NCBI GenBank assembly: GCA_029168955.1
Contig: JAPDOI010000424.1
Span: 434,001-498,000, forward strand
Length of the DNA stretch: 64,000 bases
Direction of reading: 5' to 3'
Origin: Aplectana chamaeleonis
Lineage: Eukaryota; Nematoda; Chromadorea; Rhabditida; Cosmocercidae
The translations under genes were made by a program, and so were the position numbers. Numbering within the stretch: the stretch's first letter is position 1; each line of letters starts with the position of its first letter. This document shows positions 41,175-52,997 of this stretch, in pieces. A model generated the notes under the pieces. That model worked only from the letters and a program-made list of their open reading frames with translations. It was not told where the DNA came from and did no database searches.

Positions 41175-42215
41175 GATGTCGTACGTTCGTGCCGTGGCAG
41201 TGTGGAGGAAAGAAGACCACCTCCGTGCAAACCGACGTCAATCCCTCCGCGGAGAGGGTTTTTGTCATGGGAGAGGTGCTGGCTGGCCGCAGCTCTCCTG
41301 AAGATTCTACTGCAAAGAGCCGGCGTCGAGAGGAACCCAGGACCCGCGAAGAAGAAGAACTACCCATGTGCCACATGCGACAGAGATGTCAATTGGTATG
41401 GAACCAGCGTCCAATGTTTTGGATGCCAAAGGTGGGTGCACTTCTCTTGTTCGGGTCTCAGTTCTGTGAGGCACCACGATTCTTCCTTTCGTTGTATTGT
41501 GTGCTCCGCCTCCAGTAACTCCAATTCCTCACCTACCAACCGCCCCCTCTTTATTGTACATATCAATCTCAACGGCCTTCGCGCCAAGCTTTCTGAATTA
41601 TCTCTCTTCGCCCGTACTCATCACCCGGATGTTATCATGGTCCAGGAGACCAAACTCTCTCCCTCTGCTACCTCTAGACATCCAAACATCCCGGGCTATA
41701 CTGCATATCATAATCCTAGGTCATCTCAGGGAGGCGGAGTCTCTACTTTTGTTCTGTCGTCTCTTCCCTCTCACATCATTCCAAACACTCCAGTGGATGG
41801 CACTCTCGAGTACATCCCCATCCATCTACCTCTAAAAACTCCACTTTCTCTTTTCAATATATACATTCCTCCTCCCACATCCTGTCCACCAACCTACAAC
41901 CCTATCCCTCTACTCAAGCAGCTGTATGACTGCTCTCTATCTCCCTCAATTGTCTTTGCGGGTGACTTCAATGCTCACACGTTCTGCTCGTCGCTCGATT
42001 CTGATGCTAGAGGAAATGACGTCGAAGACTGGGCGGATGAGTGCGACCTCGTTATCCTTAACGATGGCCAGCCCACTCGTCTCCCTGCCTACGGTCGATC
42101 CTCCAGCCCAGACATCTCCCTTGTCTCTTCTAATCTCTCTAACGCCTGCTCTTGGTCTACATCCACAACTCTTTCCAGTGATCACATACCGGTCTTTGTC
42201 AATATCGATCTCTAA
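41175..42215 (+). pseudogene. LINE copy 4: zinc finger and endonuclease part
   Basis: The finger has CATCDRD, CFGCQRWVHFSC and CIVC with PHD-like spacing. The endonuclease follows: HINLNGLRAKL, MVQETKLS, GGGVSTFVLSS, the catalytic FAGDFNAHT and SSDHIPVFVNIDL near the end. The frame meets TAA at 42213-42215 because two bases (CT) present in the other copies are missing here. The endonuclease nicks target DNA for priming. Frames at 41926 onward continue the protein. Confidence 0.85.
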
Positions 42216-44586
42216 CTCTCTTGCTCCCTATACAGGTGTTCGTCATCGTTCTTATCTCAATTTAGGCCTTGCAGACTGGAGCCTGTTCAGGCCGGTTGCA
42301 CTTCGCCAAGCGGCCGAATATCCGTGGAATGGCAATGTACACCAGAAGGAGCGCCACCTCTCTAATGCCATCAGGAAGGCGATGAAAGCTGCGATCCCTG
42401 AAGGTCGTGTCAAGACCTTCTTTCCCAATGTCACCAAGGAGACACTGCGGAAGATAAGGACAAGGGACGCAAAGAGAGCTGCTAATCATCTTGACCCAGA
42501 CATTGCCGAGCTGGATAATGAGATCAGGATGGACCTTGATAGGCACAAGAAAGAATCTTGGGAAAAGTTCACTGAGAAGATGAACTTCAGAAATGATGCA
42601 GCAGCAACGTGGAAGGCCTTGAAAAGGATCTCCGGAAAGTTCACCTCCGCCGACAATTCCACGATTGAATTCGACGGCGGAGTCTTCAAGTCAGGGAAAG
42701 AAGCCGCAAATGCTCTTGGGAAGCATTTTTTCATAACTAAATCAAAAAGAGAGAAGCAGAATAGAATAACTGTTCGGGAACTCTGTAAACTGCCACTCAT
42801 GGCTGAAGATGATGCAGTCACGCCCGCTCAGGTCGAGAAGGTTATCAAGGAAATGAGTAACTCGAAGGCAGTAGGGCCAGATGGTTTGAGCCCAGCAGTT
42901 CTAAAGAGACTGCCAAATGAACTACTACCCCTGCTCGCTGACGTCATTAATACATCGTTTCGCACCTGTACATTACCTCAAGATTGGAAAGTAGCACGCG
43001 TCATCCCATTGCCGAAGCCGGGTAAATCACCATCCACGGCAAAAGGTTACAGGCCAATCAGTCTTCTCTCACCTATTGCCAAAGTTGCAGAAAAATTGGC
43101 TGTGGAGGAGCTTGCCGAACATAATAGCAAACAACAGCATCAACATGGTTTCCGTAAGCTACATTCCACCACTACGGCCCTGCTGGAAATTGTGAGCTAT
43201 GTTTTGGACGGCTTCAATGCCATGAAACCTCAGCGTACCGTAGGTGTAGCCCTCGACCTAACGAAGGCTTTTGACACTGTAAATTTGGGCATTTTGTCGG
43301 AGAGCCTATTAAGGTCTACCATTCCGCCCTGGCAGAAGCGGTGGATAACCGCATTCACCAAAGGACGTCGGGCAAATGTGCTATTTCAAGGGCACGTCTC
43401 CAATAGCATCCCAATTGCCGCCGGTGTACCTCAAGGAGGAGTTCTATCGCCTGCTCTTTTCAGCCTATATATTGAAGATCTACCCGTTCCATCCCAAGAC
43501 ATCAAGGTCGTAGCATATGCGGATGATATTACTATACTATGCCGGGACCGCGACATAAATGTAGCTGCCAGTAAGATCAATGACTACTTGATCGAGTTGA
43601 AATGTTTTCTCGATAGCAAGATGCTTACGGTCTCTGCCGCTAAATCATCCGTAACCGTCTTTTCCACTGATAATGCGGAGCACAGTGCTCATCCCATGGT
43701 GAAATGGGACGAAACTCGCCTGCCGGCCGCCCGATTCCCCAAGCTGCTCGGACTCGTGTTGGACCCTTCGCTGAGGTTTCATAAGAACACTGAGCAGAAG
43801 CAAGCTGCAATGAAAACAAGACTTAACGTCCTACGTGCTCTCGGCGGAACGTCCTGGGGGTGCAGTAAAGAAACGATCCTGACCACGTACAAGGCCATCG
43901 TACAGCCCGCCCTGGAGTATGCTGCACCAGTCTGGCAGCATATCGTGTCGGACACATCCTGGTCCAAGCTGCAGCGCATTCAAAATGGAGCATTGCGAAT
44001 CGCAACAGGCTGTTCTAAAAGCTCTCCAGTAGAGCACCTACACGCCGAGGCTCGCATCCTGCCAGTTAAGGACCATTGCCAACTCCATGCACAACAGCTG
44101 TACATAAACATCCTGAAGCAGCCGAATCATCCGTAGCGAAGACTATTAGACCCCGTCAGAGAGAGAAGTATAAGAAAGCCGTTTGCCGATGCTCCCACGA
44201 AAATCAATATACAGAGATGGACCAACGCACAACAAGAACGCCTCCGTCTCTTACGTGCTGAGCATACCCAATTCGTCAAGGATCACTTATGCAAGACCGC
44301 CGTAAACTCCATTCTCGGAGTCGTGCCGCCTGAGGTCAGCGAAACCGAGATGGAACTCGGTAGGCGTGCCAGGTGCACCCTTGCCTCGTTGCGCTGCGGG
44401 CACTCCCCCATGCTTATGTCTTATTTACATAAGATCGATAGCAGCAGACCTGACGAGTGCCCGGATAGTGGTAATAAAGGGCACACTACTGCGCACCTTT
44501 TCAACTGCCCGATGAGACCGACATCGTTAACACCAGTAGATCTGTGGGAGAATCCGACGCTTGTGGCTCAGTTCCTCAATCTATGA
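42216..44586 (+). pseudogene. LINE copy 4: linker, reverse transcriptase and zinc knuckle part
   Basis: After the frame change it runs SNSLAPYTGVRHRSYLNL, a charged linker, then the reverse transcriptase: YRPISLLSPIAKVAEKL, HGFRKLHSTTT, LDLTKAFDTVN, GVPQGGVLSPALFSLY, the active-site YADDITIL, and LLGLVLDPSL. The post-RT region ends in a knuckle whose second Cys is Ser here (CPDSG). A single TCG-to-TAG change (44134-44136) stops it 150 codons early; the same frame then continues to TGA at 44584-44586. Confidence 0.88.
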
Positions 44587-44634
44587 CAGGACCCTCTCTG
44601 TGGCTGCAGAAGAAGAAGAAGAAGTGGGTGCGAA

Positions 44635-44911
44635 TTCCTGCATGCGATGGACTATGTCGGAGCTCATCCACGCCGCGATTTTTACACTCAATTAACTGAG
44701 CCCCACTCGAGCTTTCCCAAAACAATCACATATAACGGAAGTGTTGACGAAAAATTTCGAATCAATGTCAATATTACTGTGTAATCAATATAATCAATTT
44801 CAATATAAATAAATATCACGTCGATTACTGGGATTTTACAGGTCCATGTTCAGATCCGCATTTGCGAATAACCGCACTAGCAGCGTTTTTGCTCAGCTGT
44901 GGCATTGACGG
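44635..44911. other. Short unassigned stretch
   Basis: AT-rich sequence between LINE copy 4 and the next MITE; nothing recognised. Confidence 0.4.
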
Positions 44912-45200
44912 CAGGGTTGCGCAGGCCGTTGCGCCAATTTTCGGCGGAGCTACGACCCCTTACAGTTGACCAAAATTGAAAAAAATTCCCACAAGTTATA
45001 CGAGCCCCCTCCCGAGAAAAAACTCCTCAACCTTTCGAGAGTGAAAAAGTTGAGTGGAAGTGAAAATGTTCAAATTTGAGGTAAAATTCGATAAAACCGC
45101 ACGAGCCACCCCGATTTTCTTTTTTTTCTCGAAAAATTTCCAATAACTTTTCAACCCCCCCCCCATTTGTTGCGCCGAGTCGCAACCCTGCTAAACCCTG
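44912..45200. mobile_element. hAT-like MITE (family CAGGGTTGAGCAGG), clean target duplication
   Basis: Starts CAGGGTTGCGCAGGCCGTTG and ends CGCAACCCTGCTAAACCCTG, flanked by perfect ATTGACGG (44904-44911, 45201-45208). At 289 bp it is the best bounded member of this family and confirms the 8-bp class for 6645 and 40692. Confidence 0.9.
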
Positions 45201-45208
45201 ATTGACGG

Positions 45209-45580
45209 GCAACTCGTTTCCCCACCCAATAAAGATCAAAGCTAGCTTGCACCTCACATCAAGATTCCTGAATCGTTTGAAGTGTAGAAACTTCTTCAGT
45301 CGTAGTTCCATCGAGATGCGGAGCAGTCTCGGAATTCAAAAGAAAATTCAAGAGAAATTGAATCATCTAAAGAAAAATTTAGGTAGATACCGCGCTGAAC
45401 CAGGCGCGATAAAAAACCTTTCATCCCTTTGAGGAAGGGGTCTTCGATTTTTATTCTTTTTGATTTAATTTCCCAATTTTCGGCCAATGAGGCCGTCGCA
45501 GCTTCGGTAAAGGGCCGATTTCGCCCTATGACGTCTTGAATTCTGAGTGTCCCAGGACTACGATTACATCAAAATTCTTA
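45209..45580. other. Unassigned stretch
   Basis: Minus-strand open piece TAPHLDGTTTEEVSTLQTIQ near 45300 could be an exon but has no proper CAG acceptor. Left uncalled. Confidence 0.3.
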
Positions 45581-46267
45581 AGGCCTCGGCATAGTGGAAA
45601 AACCTGCGAGCAAGCGAGCGAGCGAGAAATGACGAAGGGTGGGGAGCACTACGCAGTTTGACCGCGCACGCGACCGCACCGCATAGGCTGCGACGGAGGG
45701 GGGGGGCGCAGTGTCTTGCACGTCGCGGAAATCGCAATTTCGCGGCGAAGCTCGCTGCGAAATTGCGGGACTATTGTGATTTTCAAGCGATTTTGCGAGT
45801 TACTGCCAATTTCCGCGCTCCATTGCTAATACTTGTGCTCCATTACCATCCTCTATTTAAATGTCCACGATTTCGACCCCTTTCTCCCTCCCTTGTTCTC
45901 ATTCCTTCTTTGTGCTATATTTTCAGAGTGCTAAACTCTATCTTGGGGTTGGCACTCAGGATTAAAGGAGAAATGGATGATACTGATCTCAAAAATCGAT
46001 CTAACTTCATTTTTTTAGGAAAATACGAATGATAACGCTATCAAATATCTAATAACGAAAGAGTTTTTTCATTTTCATGGATTCATCTTTCCATTTCTAT
46101 ACGTAAATCCTGAGTGCCCCCCCAACTAGTTTTGCACCTAGTTTCAGCTCCAGTTTCTTTTCTGGGGTGCGTTCCAAGATTTCGTATTAACCATAGTAAT
46201 TAATAATTGTATATGAGGCCTCATGAACTGGATATAGATGAATTTCAGTCTATCATTTGGTAAATAT

Positions 46268-47595
46268 CACGTTCTCTGACAGCCTTCGTTAGCAAAGGCG
46301 TTGAGCATCCCGTTGATCGAAAACAGCACATATGAACGCCGTCAAGAACGGTTGAGTGAACGGGATGCTAAACGACTGATGACATCACAGAAGGGACGGG
46401 GCAACCCTCCGACGGCGAACGCAATGCTCCCCGCTTTGCGAAACGGGTCACCGAACGGAATGCTAAACCACGAGACAAAAGCGATAACGCCATACACGCC
46501 ACGTGCGCCCCTCCTACTCCTATCTCAGGTACTCAGGGCGACGGCCGGCGAACCTCTATGCCGAAAACGACGGCCGGCGCCCCACATTTTGAGGGTGCCG
46601 GCCAGCGGCGAACCATGCTGCATGCGACGCACACGCAGCGCGGATATTGGCTCACACGCGAGCCACAAAACACGCTGCGCCATCTTCAGTTCGGCCGGTT
46701 GGAAAGACAATTGATTATGGTCACAAATGATCACGTCGTAACGTGTTTATCGCTAGCACAGCCGGTATAAATGGCGCCTCATCTCACTAGAGTCTTCATT
46801 CGGCATTATATTACCGGCCCTGGAAGGTGACTTCGAGCCACTCTCCAGAGGCCAGCATATTTTTGACCGCTCAGGGGATAGGGGTATCCCCTCGGCTGGG
46901 GGGGGCTTCCGCAGCGATCCGCGGGGAGGGTGGTTCCTCACCGCAGACTGCAGCGGAACGAGGCGGGGCGCCTCTCCGCCGTGCGACCAGGGTGACATGC
47001 TTGAGGTAAACAATATTACAAATAATGATCGCGGGCCATCTGGTAAAGGTCGGCGGGCCGTCGACATACGGCTGGCCGGCGAACCAAAAGCGGGCGGCCG
47101 GAGGACGGAGACCGCGGGCCAGCTGGGAAAGGTTCGCCGGCCGTCGTCCTGAGTACCTGAGATGCCAACCGCTATACACTAACCTGGACCCTAGCCAAGT
47201 CTGCAATTTCTGTGCTCTCAAAAATCAATCAATTCTACGAATGCTCCGCCTCTTGCCTGCTCCCAGGATAGAGCACCCATGTTGGTGCAGGAGCAGCCAA
47301 GTGCAGGCACTCGCATTCCACTCAACTCGAAGGCAGAGCCCGAGGAGTGCACACTTGACATTGGAATGAATCGGTCTAGCCCCACCCCGGGACGGCTCGT
47401 ATGTACCGCTGGTTTGATTTTGGCTTCAACGTTACGTCGGCGCCGTCGTCTGGCGGCACTGCGCACGCGACCCAACACGCATTGACTAACGCCACCTCCG
47501 ATTCCGAGCTCCGCCTACCGATTCTCCGAATAAGTGACCCTTCGACCCAAAATTTCCTGAATCTCTTGCCTGGTCGCAGAGTTTTTGCCAGAGTA
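46268..47595. repeat. Repeat B, copy B (empty of LINE)
   Basis: Matches 30359-30790 and 34250-34455. Here CGGTCTAGCCCCACCCCGGG runs straight into ACGGCTCGTATG, showing the pre-insertion state of the LINE site at 30790/34250. It is itself interrupted by the MITE at 46523-47162, where copy A is continuous. Confidence 0.8.
46523..47162. mobile_element. MITE with TCTCAGGTACTCAGG ends
   Basis: TCTCAGGTACTCAGGGCGAC at the left and GTCGTCCTGAGTACCTGAGA at the right form a 33-base inverted repeat ending in GGCCGGCGAACCT. Copy A of repeat B reads CTCCTATGCCAACCGC at the same place without it. GC-rich interior, no coding capacity. Confidence 0.82.
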
Positions 47596-47853
47596 GCAAG
47601 CATCTCAGTGGAGCATAATTGTTCATCAGATCTCATTTCAATGTTTTGCGTTTGATTTTCACACACATTTTCCTCCCATCCTGCGAAATAACGAGACGAA
47701 AATAGATGATTGACTTCCGCACTTTGATCGATCAACATTCGCGCTCTAATCCAAATCACACTCTGCGGGGATGCCTGCGACTCCGCCGCAGAATTTTCAA
47801 GGCCACACCCACATTCGCTCGCTCGCAGGCTTTCCACTATGCCGACGCCTTTA

Positions 47854-48059
47854 CACGGCATCTGACTGATTATTTGCCGAGGAGAAGAAGGATCGACAGG
47901 AGAAATTTCTTTTTGCACAAATTTCTGAAACTTTGGCTGCCTTTTCAAATAGATGTTGTGATCTGAAATGTACAGCTCAAAGTCGTAATAAACCCTTTGA
48001 TATGGCTTCCGTCAGCTGAAAACCTGAAGTTCTCCTACCACTGAAGTGTAATTTCTAGT
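47854..48059. other. Short unassigned stretch
   Basis: No feature recognised between the Harbinger-like element and the CR1-like LINE tail. Confidence 0.4.
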
Positions 48060-48986
48060 TAGTCGGCTCAATTTCATTTCATTTCATTTATTACATGGTA
48101 GAACCGTGTGAAGACAAACAACAAAACGAAATACCCAACAGCAAGCCAAAGAGACAACATAGTAGCACAGCAATCAAGCAAATGGATAAATTGATCATGA
48201 AGCATACATACATAGGCACCATGAAGGAATGAGATCCATTGAACATCACTCCTGGGACAGCAGATAACTCTCAAGTGCCTTCTTGAATTGAGTGATTTTC
48301 CCAACTACCAACCCTGACCGAAGTAATTTATTAAACTCTGACCCCGCCCTGTTGACAAAGAAGTGCTGTCTTACATTCCGCCTGGCCCCAACAAGGCCCA
48401 ATTTCACCGGCGCTCCCCTAGTGGTTGATGGTCTCAGGTTGAACAGCCGGCTAGCCTTGATACCAGCACTCCCATGAATGATCTATACATCATAATCATA
48501 TCAAACCTACTTCTCCGCGTTTCTGGTGACATGACACACGTTGCGATTAGTCTGAAACCATGATGTCCTGAAGTAAACTCTACGTGTGAAAATATTCTGG
48601 ACTCTCTCTAGCGCATCAATGGATCCCTTTTTGTATGGATTAAAAACCCCAGTACCATACATACTCCATCCATAATTGGACGTATGTACGTTTTATACAC
48701 GTCCGTCAGTACGCTTGCATTGGCAGTTGAAAGTGCTCTAAACGTGCTGTGCATCATCTTGTTCGCCATGGACGTGATTTGGAGGCAGTGATCATCGAAA
48801 TCAAGATCTTCCTTGATAAGAAAACCAAGGTTCTTAATCTCGCTGACCTCGCTCAACTGCACACCGTCAACAGCATAGAAGCTTCTAACTCGCCTCTTGC
48901 CAAACTTCATCACTTTAGATTTTTCACTGGAAAGCGGCAATTTCCATCAATTTGACCATTTGACTACATCACTTAGAGCTTTTTGC
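48060..48986 (-). pseudogene. CR1-like LINE: end of reverse transcriptase and 3' tail
   Basis: Continues from the copy 5 break: LSDVVKWSN, a TGA, then WKLPLSSEKSKVMKFGK, EIKNLGFLIKEDLDFDDHC, ALSTANASVLTDVYKTYIRP. This is the RT thumb side of CR1/Jockey-type enzymes. The 3' end carries AAATGAAATGAAATG repeats before the flank at about 48060. Confidence 0.8.
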
Positions 48987-51137
48987 TGCCGAGATGTCGT
49001 ACGCTCGTGCCGTGGCAGTGTGGAGAAAAGAAGACCACCTCCGTGCAAACCGACGTCAATCCCTCCGCAGAGAGGGTTTTTGTCATGGGAGAGGTGCTGG
49101 CTGGCCGCAGCTCTCCTGAAGATCCTACTGCAAAGAACCGGCGTCGAGAGGAACCCAGGACCCGCGAAGAAGAAGAGGAAGTACCCACGTGCCACATGCG
49201 ACAGAGATGTCACTTGGAAAGGAACCAGCGTCCAATGTTTTGGATGCCAAAGGTGGGTGCACTTCTCTTGTTCGGGTCTCAGTTCTGAGAGGCACCACGA
49301 TTCTTCCTTTCGTTGTATTGTGTGCTCCGCCTCCAGTAACCCTAATTCCTCATCTACCAACCGCCCCCCTTTCTATTGTACACATCAATCTCAACGGCCT
49401 TCGCGCCAAGCTTTCTGAATTATCTCTCTTTGCCCGTACTCATCACCCGGATGTTATCATGGTTCAGGAAACCAAGCTCTCTCCCTCTGCTACCTCTCGA
49501 CATCCAAACATCCCGGGCTATACTGCTTATCGTACTCCTAGGTCATCTCAGGGAGGCGGAGTCTCTCCTTTTGTTCTGTCCTCTCTTCCCTCTCACACCA
49601 TTCCAAACACTCCAGTGTATGGCACTTTCGAGTACATCCCCATCCATCTACCTCTAGAAACTCCACTTTCTCTTTTCAATATATACATTCCTCCACATCC
49701 TGCCCATCAACTTACAACCCTGTCCCACTTCTCAAGCAGCTGCATGACTGCTCTCTATCTCCCTCAATTGTCTTTGCGGGTGACTTCAATGCGCACACGT
49801 TCTGCTCGTCGCTCGATTCTGATGCTAGAGGAAATGACGTCGAAGAATGGGCGGATGAGTGCGACCTGGTTATTCTAAACGATGGCCAGCCCACTCGTCT
49901 CCCTGCCGACGGCCGATCATCTAGCCCAGACATCTCCCTCGTCTCTTCCAATCTCTCTAATGCTTGCTCTTGGTCAACATCCACAACTCTTCCCAGCGAT
50001 CACATCCCTGTCTTTGTCGATATTGATCTCTCTGACTCTCTTGCTCCCTCTACAGGTGTTCGTCATCGTTCTTATCATAATTTAGGCCTTGCAGACTGGA
50101 GCCTGTTCAGGGAGGTTGCGCTCCGCCAAGCGGCTGAGTATCCGTGGAATGGCGACGTACACCAGAAGGAGCGCCACCTATCTGATGCTATCCTGAAGGC
50201 TATGAAAGCTGCGATTCCCGAAGGTCGCGTCAAGATCCTCTTTCCCAATGTCACCAGGGAAACACTGCAGAAGATAAGGACAAGGGACGCAAAGAGAGCT
50301 GCAGATCACCGTGACCCAGACATCGCTGAGCTGGATAACGAGATCAGGAGGGACTTTGACCGGCATAAGAAGGAAACTTGAGAAAAGTTCACTGAGAAGA
50401 TGAATTTCAGAAATGATGCAGCAGCAACGTGGAAGGCCTTGAGAATGATCTCTGGAAAGATCACCCCCGCCAACAATTCCACGATTGAATTTGAAGGTGG
50501 AGTCTTCAAGTCGGGGAAAGAGGCCGCAGATGCTCTTGGGAAGCATTTTTTCATCACTAGAACCAAGAAAGAGAGAGAGAGAGAAGCAGAATAGAATAAC
50601 TGTGCGGGAACTGTACAGTACCCCAAAATTGGAAAGTCTCGTGTGATTCCACTGCCGAATCTGGGAAAGTTACCATCCACGGCTAATGGGTACTAGCCGA
50701 TCAGTCTGATCTCACCCATTTCCAAAATTGCCGAAAAACTGGTTGTGGAGGAGCTTGCCGAGCATAACAGCCAACAGCAGCACCAACATGGTTTCCGTAA
50801 ATTACATTCCACCACTACGGCCTTGTTGGAAATTGTAAGCTATGTTCTGGACGGCTTCAATGCCCAGAAACCCCAACGTACTGTTGGTGTGGCCCGCGAC
50901 TTAACCAAGGCGTTTGGCACTGTCAATCTTGGCCTACTATCAGAGAGTCTGTTGAAGTCTACCATTAAGCCATGGCAGAAGCGGTGGATAACTGCCTTCA
51001 CTAAAGGACGTCGGGCAAATGTGCTATTTCACGGACATGTTTCCAATAGCATCCCCATCGCCGCTGGTGTCCCTTAAGGAGGAGTTTTATCGCGTGCTTT
51101 TTTCAGTTTATATCTAGAAGATCTGCCCGTTCCCCCT

Positions 51138-51457
51138 TGTTGTAATATAGATCACTTATCGGTTTTTCACTGCAGACCGATCACCAAGTGGGCGGGTTTT
51201 GATCCGCCAATCACAGGCCGTGTCGATCCACATATAAACCCGGCCGCCGCGCTGTTGAAACATTTCTCGACTGGCGTCTACCTGACTGCCTCGACTACCT
51301 GCCAGCCGTACACGCCACCACCACTGCCTCCTGCACCCCTGCCGGCCGTCGCCGTCAATGAGCAGCCACCACCACGACGACGCCTGCACCACATCTACCT
51401 ATTTGCTGTATTCCCATTAAAGCCATTTGTTAATCTGTGTCCGTCACAGACGTAACA
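51138..51457 (+). mobile_element. Solo LTR (320 bp) inside LINE copy 5
   Basis: Starts TGTTGTAATATAG and ends CAGACGTAACA, with CCCCT on both sides (51133-51137, 51458-51462). On the plus strand it has CATATAAACCC (TATA-like, 51229-51239) and ATTAAA (51416) before the end, the order expected of U3-R-U5. It differs from the LTR at 10908. Removing it restores the LINE sequence. Confidence 0.85.
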
Positions 51458-51527
51458 CCCCTCAATACATCAAGGTCGTTGCATACGCGGATGATATTAC
51501 TATTCTGTGCCGAGATCAAAATATTAA

Positions 51528-51954
51528 AGGCATCGTACACGATGAAAGCCGTTTTCCAGTCTTTGCGTTTAATCGGACTAGTGGGTCTACACAAGGTCAT
51601 TCACAAACTTTGGAGTTCTTAAATTGCCTCCGAATGAAGTTTTCGCCACCTCAAAACGGCTTCCTGGGTTCGGAGGCCGGCCTTTGGGTCGATCCTTCGT
51701 TACAATTAAGAAACGAAAAAATCGGTTATCAAAGGAATTTTTCACCTTTATTACATTGAACAGTTCACTCCTCCGAACCGGTCAATTCTTCTAATTTCAG
51801 AAATGAAACGTCACAAAACCGATCCTGATTTTGTAGAGAAAAGCGGTTCCCGCGCATTTTTCGCTGCTCTTTCCGGCACGAATGTCTCAGTAGGCCTTTG
51901 ACCTCCCATATTCAACGGAAAACTCGACTACCATATTTTATCGTGGACGATGCC
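51528..51954. mobile_element. MITE with GGCATCGTMCACGAT ends inside LINE copy 5
   Basis: GGCATCGTACACGATGAAA at the left and inverted GGCATCGTCCACGATAAAA at the right, flanked by ATTAA (51523-51527, 51955-51959), the original LINE bases being CATTAACGTAGCC. The duplication may be TTAA or ATTAA. No coding capacity. Confidence 0.78.
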
Positions 51955-52997
51955 ATTAACGTAGCCGCCAGTAAGAAATGTTTCTTCGGTCGCAAAATGC
52001 TCACAGTCTCCGCCTCCAAATCATCCGTCACCGTCTTTTCCACTGATAATGCAGAGCACAATGACCATCTTATGGTGAAATGGGACGAAACTCAATTGCA
52101 GGCCACCCGATTCCCCAAACTACTTGGACTCGTGTTGGATCCTTCGTTGAGGTTTCATAAGAACACTGAGCAGAAGCAAGCCACAGTGAAAACAAGACTC
52201 AACGTCCTGCGTGCTCTCGGTGGAACGTCCTGGGGATGCAATAAAGAAACGATCCTGACCACGTATAAGGCTATTGTGCAACCCGCCTTGGAGTATGCTG
52301 CGCCAGTCTGGCAGCACATCGTGTCAGACTCATCTTGGTCCAAGCTGCAGTGCGTCCAGAACTGTGCTCTGCGAATCGCGACGGGCTGTTCCAGAAGCTC
52401 TCCAATTGAGCACTTACACGCCGAAGCTCGCATTTTGCCAGTTAGAGACCACTGCCAACTCCAGGCGCAACAAATGCACATTAACATCGTTAGGCAGCCA
52501 AATCATCCGTCGCGAAGAGTACTAAGCCCAGTTAGAGAGAGATGTATCAGAAAGCCGTTCGCCGATGCTCCCTCGAAAGTAGATGTGCAGAGATGGACCG
52601 AAGCACAACAAGAACGCCTCCGTCTCTTGCGCGCGGAGCATACCCGATTCGTGAAGGAACACTTGAGCAGAGTTACCATAAACTCCATCCTTGGAGTCGC
52701 ACCTCCGAAGGTCAGCGAGACAGAGATGGAACTTGGCAGGCGTGCCAGGTGCACTCTTGCATCGTTACGCTGTGGAAACTCCCCCATGCTTATGTCATAT
52801 TTGCATAGGATTGATAACAGCAAACCTGACGAGTGCCCTGATTGCGGTAGTCAAAGGCATACTACTGCGCACCTGTTCAATTGCCCGAGGAGACCGACTA
52901 CATTGACGACAATGGATCTGTGGACGAACCCTACGCTAGTGGCCGAGTTTCTGAACCTATGACAGAACCCTCTCTGTGGCTGCAAAGAAGAAGAAGA

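Larger units (their letters stand above)
41167..44623 (+). mobile_element. Best preserved full-length PHD-finger LINE (copy 4)
   Basis: A 3,457-bp element bounded by an 11-bp duplication GTGGGTGCGAA (41156-41166, 44624-44634), with the family 5' terminus (CTGCCGAGATGTCG) and an AAG-repeat tail. It encodes, in order: an N-terminal PHD-like zinc finger, AP-type endonuclease, reverse transcriptase and a C-terminal zinc knuckle, the layout of Jockey-superfamily LINEs with an added finger. The whole coding region would be one frame of about 1,150 codons; it is interrupted only twice. Confidence 0.92.
45581..47850. mobile_element. Harbinger-like element, TTA target, 2.3 kb
   Basis: The left end AGGCCTCGGCATAGTGGAAA and the right end inverted (AGGCGTCGGCATAGTGGAAA) pair over about 35 bases including CCTGCGAGC, with TTA on both sides (45578-45580, 47851-47853). 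No transposase frame is recognised. It encloses repeat B copy B and a MITE. The termini differ from those at 26621, so this is a second family. Confidence 0.75.
48987..52997 (+). pseudogene. PHD-finger LINE copy 5, full length, inserted in the CR1-like LINE
   Basis: The 5' terminus TGCCGAGATGTCGTACGCTC and AAG-type tail are flanked by a perfect 15-bp duplication CTTAGAGCTTTTTGC (48972-48986, 52998-53012). Finger, endonuclease, linker, RT and knuckle regions are all present but damaged: a TGA in place of Trp at about 50379, a deletion of about 190 bases near 50613 removing the start of RT, a TAA at 51074, a solo LTR at 51138-51457, a MITE at 51528-51954 and a 24-base loss near 51975. The 3' part (52000-52962) is open for over 300 codons and ends CPDCGSQRHTTAHLFNCP. 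Confidence 0.92.

Noticed and set aside
45658..46032. Plus-strand 124-codon frame as a gene
   Set aside because: Lies just inside a Harbinger-like terminus, has no recognised domain and no splice context.
48060..48990. Independent small LINE separate from the pieces at 53000-61300
   Set aside because: The 15-bp duplication around copy 5 and the continuous RT order show that it is the 3' end of the same CR1-like element.
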